Shown: positions 61,597 through 64,000 of the stretch, piece by piece | Numbering within the stretch: position 1 is the stretch's first letter | How the letters are laid out: each line of letters starts with the position of its first letter | Source of the DNA: Brevibacillus daliensis | GTDB taxonomy: Bacteria; Bacillota; Bacilli; Brevibacillales; Brevibacillaceae | Length of the DNA: 64,000 nt | Assembly (NCBI RefSeq): GCF_021245735.1 | Contig: NZ_JAJISB010000023.1 | Location: 53,839 to 117,838 of the forward strand | Direction: 5' to 3' | The notes under the pieces: generated by a model | The model's input: only the letters and a program-made list of their open reading frames with translations | The model's database searches: none | What the model was told of the DNA's origin: nothing | Made by a program: the position numbers and the translations under genes

Positions 61597-62715
61597 ATGC
61601 AAATAACAATCACAGCCAAAATCAAAATAAAACCAACTGTAGAGCAAGTAGAATTATTCAAACAAACGTTTCATGCCTATCGTTCTGGTTGTAACTATGT
61701 ATCTTCTCTTATCTTTGAAACAAAAGAGATGTCGCAGCGAAAGCTACATAAAATGACTTACGATGTGTTGCGAACGGAATACCTACTACGCTCACAAATG
61801 GCACAATCTGTTATGAAGACTGTGATTGCGCGTTACAAATCTACCAAAAGTAACGGACATGATTGGACGAAAATTGCCTTCAAAAAAAAAGAGTATGATC
61901 TTGTATGGAATCGCGACTATTCACTTACCCAAGGATTGTTTTCAGTGAACACCCTACAAGGCAGAATCAGAGTTCCATTTGAGTTAAAAGCTATGGAACG
62001 ATATTTTGATGGTTCTTGGACTTTTGGCACAGCTAAACTCGTCCATAAATATGGGAAGTTCTTTTTGCATATTCCGATGACAAAGGATATCCCTGAATCA
62101 GATTTCCGCACAGTAAAGAAAGTGGTTGGAGTTGATATGGGAATAAACTTTACCGCCACAGCTTATGATTCACAGGGCAAGGTTACATTCTTTACTGGCA
62201 AACCTATCAAACATAAAAGAGCGAAGTATAAACATTTACGTAAGCAACTACAAATGAGGCAAACTACTTCTTCACGTAGACGTTTGAAGAAAATCGGTCA
62301 ACGAGAAAACCGTTGGATGACAGATGTTAATCACACTGTCAGTAAGGCACTCGTAGAAAGATATGGAGCACATACACTCTTTGTTGTTGAAGACTTGACA
62401 GGTGTACGCAATGCTATTGAACGTGTACGTGTTAAAAATCGTTATGAATCAGTATCCTGGGCATTCTATCAGTTGCGTCAAATGTTAGATTACAAAGCTT
62501 TGATGCACCAATCAAAGGTGATTGTAGTTGACCCACGATACACGTCACAAACATGCCCAAAGTGCGGGCATACGGAGAAAGCCAATCGAAACAAGAAAAT
62601 ACACGTATTTTCTTGTAAAACCTGCCATTACATCTCAAACGATGATCGGATTGGCGCCATGAATCTTCAACGAAAAGGAATGGAGTACATTGTTGAAGTA
62701 ACAACAGGAGCATAG
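61597..62715 (+). CDS. tnpB: TnpB, RNA-guided endonuclease of IS605 type
   Basis: 372 residues from the ATG at 61597, 6 bases after GAGGTG (the GTG at 61588 is part of that RBS). The RuvC residues are all present: D180 in VVGVDMGINFTA, E265 in LFVVEDLTG and D350 in NDDRIGAMNL. A zinc finger is formed by CPKCG and CKTCH between the second and third blocks. Known TnpB proteins cut DNA next to a TAM with a guide from the RNA covering the transposon right end. It appears intact and so possibly active although tnpA is absent. Length is usual for the compact TnpB group. Confidence 0.93.
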   Translation: MQITITAKIKIKPTVEQVELFKQTFHAYRSGCNYVSSLIFETKEMSQRKLHKMTYDVLRTEYLLRSQMAQSVMKTVIARYKSTKSNGHDWTKIAFKKKEYDLVWNRDYSLTQGLFSVNTLQGRIRVPFELKAMERYFDGSWTFGTAKLVHKYGKFFLHIPMTKDIPESDFRTVKKVVGVDMGINFTATAYDSQGKVTFFTGKPIKHKRAKYKHLRKQLQMRQTTSSRRRLKKIGQRENRWMTDVNHTVSKALVERYGAHTLFVVEDLTGVRNAIERVRVKNRYESVSWAFYQLRQMLDYKALMHQSKVIVVDPRYTSQTCPKCGHTEKANRNKKIHVFSCKTCHYISNDDRIGAMNLQRKGMEYIVEVTTGA

Positions 62716-62845
62716 CTTCTTTTGTTGGGTAGATGTCAACCTGCCCTGATGTAACACCACGCTTGTAAAAGCGAGAAAAGATAGGAGTCGAAAGATGCTT
62801 GTACTATCGGGTAGTTACAAGCTCGTGACCTTAGTCATGAGTTGT
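62650..62845 (+). ncRNA. Predicted omega (reRNA) guide RNA of TnpB
   Basis: By family rule the guide scaffold overlaps the tnpB 3' end and runs to the right end of the element. Here 62716-62841 is non-coding with several hairpins (for example GCTTGTAAAAGC at about 62761 and CTCGTGACCTTAGTCATGAG at the end). The guide would be read from the flank after about 62850. Boundaries are inferred. Confidence 0.5.
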
Positions 62846-62969
62846 TGACACAGGAAAATATCAAACTGCATAATAGATACTTACTGCTTTCAAATGTTTT
62901 GAAACGCCTGATTCATATGATATGATTATGGGTGAATGTATTAGAAAAGGGGTAAGGAGGTAAAGGTGT

Positions 62970-63326
62970 ATGTTAAAAGGATTTTATGAAGCTCACGTAG
63001 GTGGCTGGGAAGTAGCACTGGTCCTATTCATTATTGGATATATCCTCTATCGCATGGACAAGGTTAAAGTAGCGAAAATTTTACATATGATTCTTCGTCT
63101 GATGTATATCATCATTATTGTTGCAGGCGCAGGAATGTTGGTTATGACTAATTTTGCAGATTGGATGCTGCTTGTTAAAGGTATTCTTGGTATCGTAGCG
63201 ATCGGTTTAATCGAGATGGCGATGGTTCGTGCCTCCAAGCGTGTACCAAGCACAGGTTTTTTTATCGGAGCACTTGTCTTATTCGTATTGGTGATATTGA
63301 TCGGATATGGAGTAATTCTACGCTAA
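62970..63326 (+). CDS. YisL family membrane protein (DUF1516, UPF0344)
   Basis: 118 residues with four membrane segments (about 12-28, 41-60, 66-85, 97-116). The HVGGWEVALVLFIIGYILYR start, KILHMILRLMYIIIIVAGAGML and KGILGIVAIGLIEMAMVRASK blocks are those of YisL proteins, small membrane proteins of unknown function in Bacillales. The start context is GGGGTAAGGAGGTAAAGGTGT. Single gene with its own terminator. Confidence 0.9.
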   Translation: MLKGFYEAHVGGWEVALVLFIIGYILYRMDKVKVAKILHMILRLMYIIIIVAGAGMLVMTNFADWMLLVKGILGIVAIGLIEMAMVRASKRVPSTGFFIGALVLFVLVILIGYGVILR

Positions 63327-63372
63327 TTGATAGTTTTACCTTACAATTACACAATAGATTATGTATGTAATA

Positions 63373-63411
63373 AGACGTCAGGATGATCTTCAATATCTTG
63401 GCGTTTTTTTA
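63373..63411 (+). terminator. Terminator of the yisL-like gene
   Basis: ACGTCAGGAT pairs with ATATCTTGGCGT (one bulge, wobble pairs) and ends in seven T residues. Confidence 0.75.
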
Positions 63412-63434
63412 TATATCTACTACTGTAGTAGGCA

Positions 63435-63900
63435 GCAGAAGAAGCCCATTTTTTGTCTGCGGACTCGTTAAGATCCAGCAAGGGAGCGAGGACTGTCCGC
63501 TACTGAACAAAGAGTGTGGAAAGTGCAAAAGGAAGCGATGCTTCGCAGTATCTCACGGGTTGCACTTTTTAATCCACACTCATTGCTCAGTAGCTAGGTA
63601 GGACCTTACAGGTTCTGGACAAAAAATGTGCTTCTTCTGCAAAGGGTTGCAGTTTTAAAAAAACAACCAAACCAACAGCATGAAAAACCAGCTTCTCTTT
63701 TCACGCAGAGCGTCTTGGCGAAGCGAGCACTATTCATCGGGAAAAAGAAGCGAAACCCAGCAAGTCTTACAGTGAATACATCGTTTTGAGCTTCCCCGAT
63801 GGATAGTGTGGAGCGGACAGTCAAACTTTCTACAGGGCGAAGACTCTAGCGAAGGGTGAAAAGAGAAGCTGGTTTTCTCCACGAAAGTAGGTAGACGATT
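63435..63900 (+). repeat. Two-hairpin dispersed repeat, copy D
   Basis: Domain 1 (63435-63640): CTACTGAACAAAGAGTGTGG faces CCACACTCATTGCTCAGTAG; TGTGG/CCACA here replaces TGCGG/CCGCA of copy C, a paired change. Domain 2 (63683-63877): arms AAAACCAGCTTCTCTTTTCA and TGAAAAGAGAAGCTGGTTTT; about 11 bases (CCCGACCCAGCG region) present in other copies are missing. It follows the yisL terminator. The last 100 bases of the window show no gene. Confidence 0.9.
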
Positions 63901-64000
63901 CAAACCAACCACATAATAATGGAAACCTTTCGTAGCACTTAGACAACATAGATCCTTGTGAGTATGATTTTTCATGTCAGGATAATGAGTTTATCCAGTT

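Larger units (their letters stand above)
61430..62850 (+). mobile_element. IS200/IS605-family element with tnpB only
   Basis: One tnpB gene lies between two subterminal hairpins: ACACGCGACTTTAGTCGTGT (61441-61460) on the left and CTCGTGACCTTAGTCATGAG (62822-62841) on the right. Both share a GAC-TT-AGTC heart, as expected for the ends recognised by a TnpA of this family. No tnpA is present, so it is non-autonomous for transposition. Exact ends are uncertain; a TTCAT at 61421 and similar pentamers are candidates for the target/TAM side. The 390 bases between the PerR box and tnpB contain only this left end. Confidence 0.8.

Overview
The window looks like chromosome of a low-GC, spore-forming Firmicute, most likely Brevibacillus (gene content and style fit B. 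laterosporus, but no marker gene proves the species). The grounds are strong GGAGG-type ribosome binding sites with frequent TTG/GTG starts, Rho-independent terminators after most genes, spo0M, PerR-, CstR- and MarR-type control sites, and Gram-positive lipoproteins. I see no rRNA, tRNA, CRISPR array or prophage.

Layout. 1-3.8 kb: GNAT fragment, CapA-like phosphatase, zinc alcohol dehydrogenase, murB. 4.5-15.5 kb: a co-directional eleven-gene operon combining a TetR regulator, acyl-CoA ligase, MaoC hydratase, an unusual KAS III-like protein, a secreted 12-blade NHL propeller, a complete Liv-type ABC importer and an SDR reductase. This looks like uptake and CoA-dependent processing of an unknown carboxylic acid. 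15.5-25 kb: small unlinked genes (MFS, CinD/Frm2-type nitroreductase, epimerase, TipAS-type MerR, RodZ-like, sirtuin, Nudix, Spo0M). 24.8-28.9 kb: MarR plus a BmrCD-like heterodimeric exporter with two matching operators. 29-36 kb: BceAB-like transporter, class D beta-lactamase, FHA/winged-helix regulator and a class B PBP, i.e. cell-wall and beta-lactam functions. 35.9-44.4 kb: IclR regulator, a cell-surface nucleotidase and the 5-oxoproline operon (pxpA, two-part transporter, pcp, pxpB, pxpC). 44.7-49.5 kb: Rrf2 regulator, YezD and the sulfate importer Sbp-CysTWA. 50-63.3 kb: orphan PRD regulator, TcaA-like protein, universal stress protein, P1B-4 metal ATPase, CoA-disulfide reductase-rhodanese behind a CstR-type operator, NSS symporter, Dps with a PerR box, a lone TnpB element and a YisL protein.

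The most unusual feature is a dispersed repeat of about 460-480 bp present four times (3948, 20050, 49563, 63435), always in the same orientation and always between genes. Each copy consists of two large inverted-repeat domains. The paired arms differ between copies by matched, compensatory changes, as expected if folding is conserved. A second element of about 105 bp, also showing paired changes, is nested inside one copy and recurs at 28971 and, degraded, near 31785. I do not recognise either family. Starts were chosen from ribosome binding sites and often differ from the longest open frame; all functions are read from sequence motifs only.
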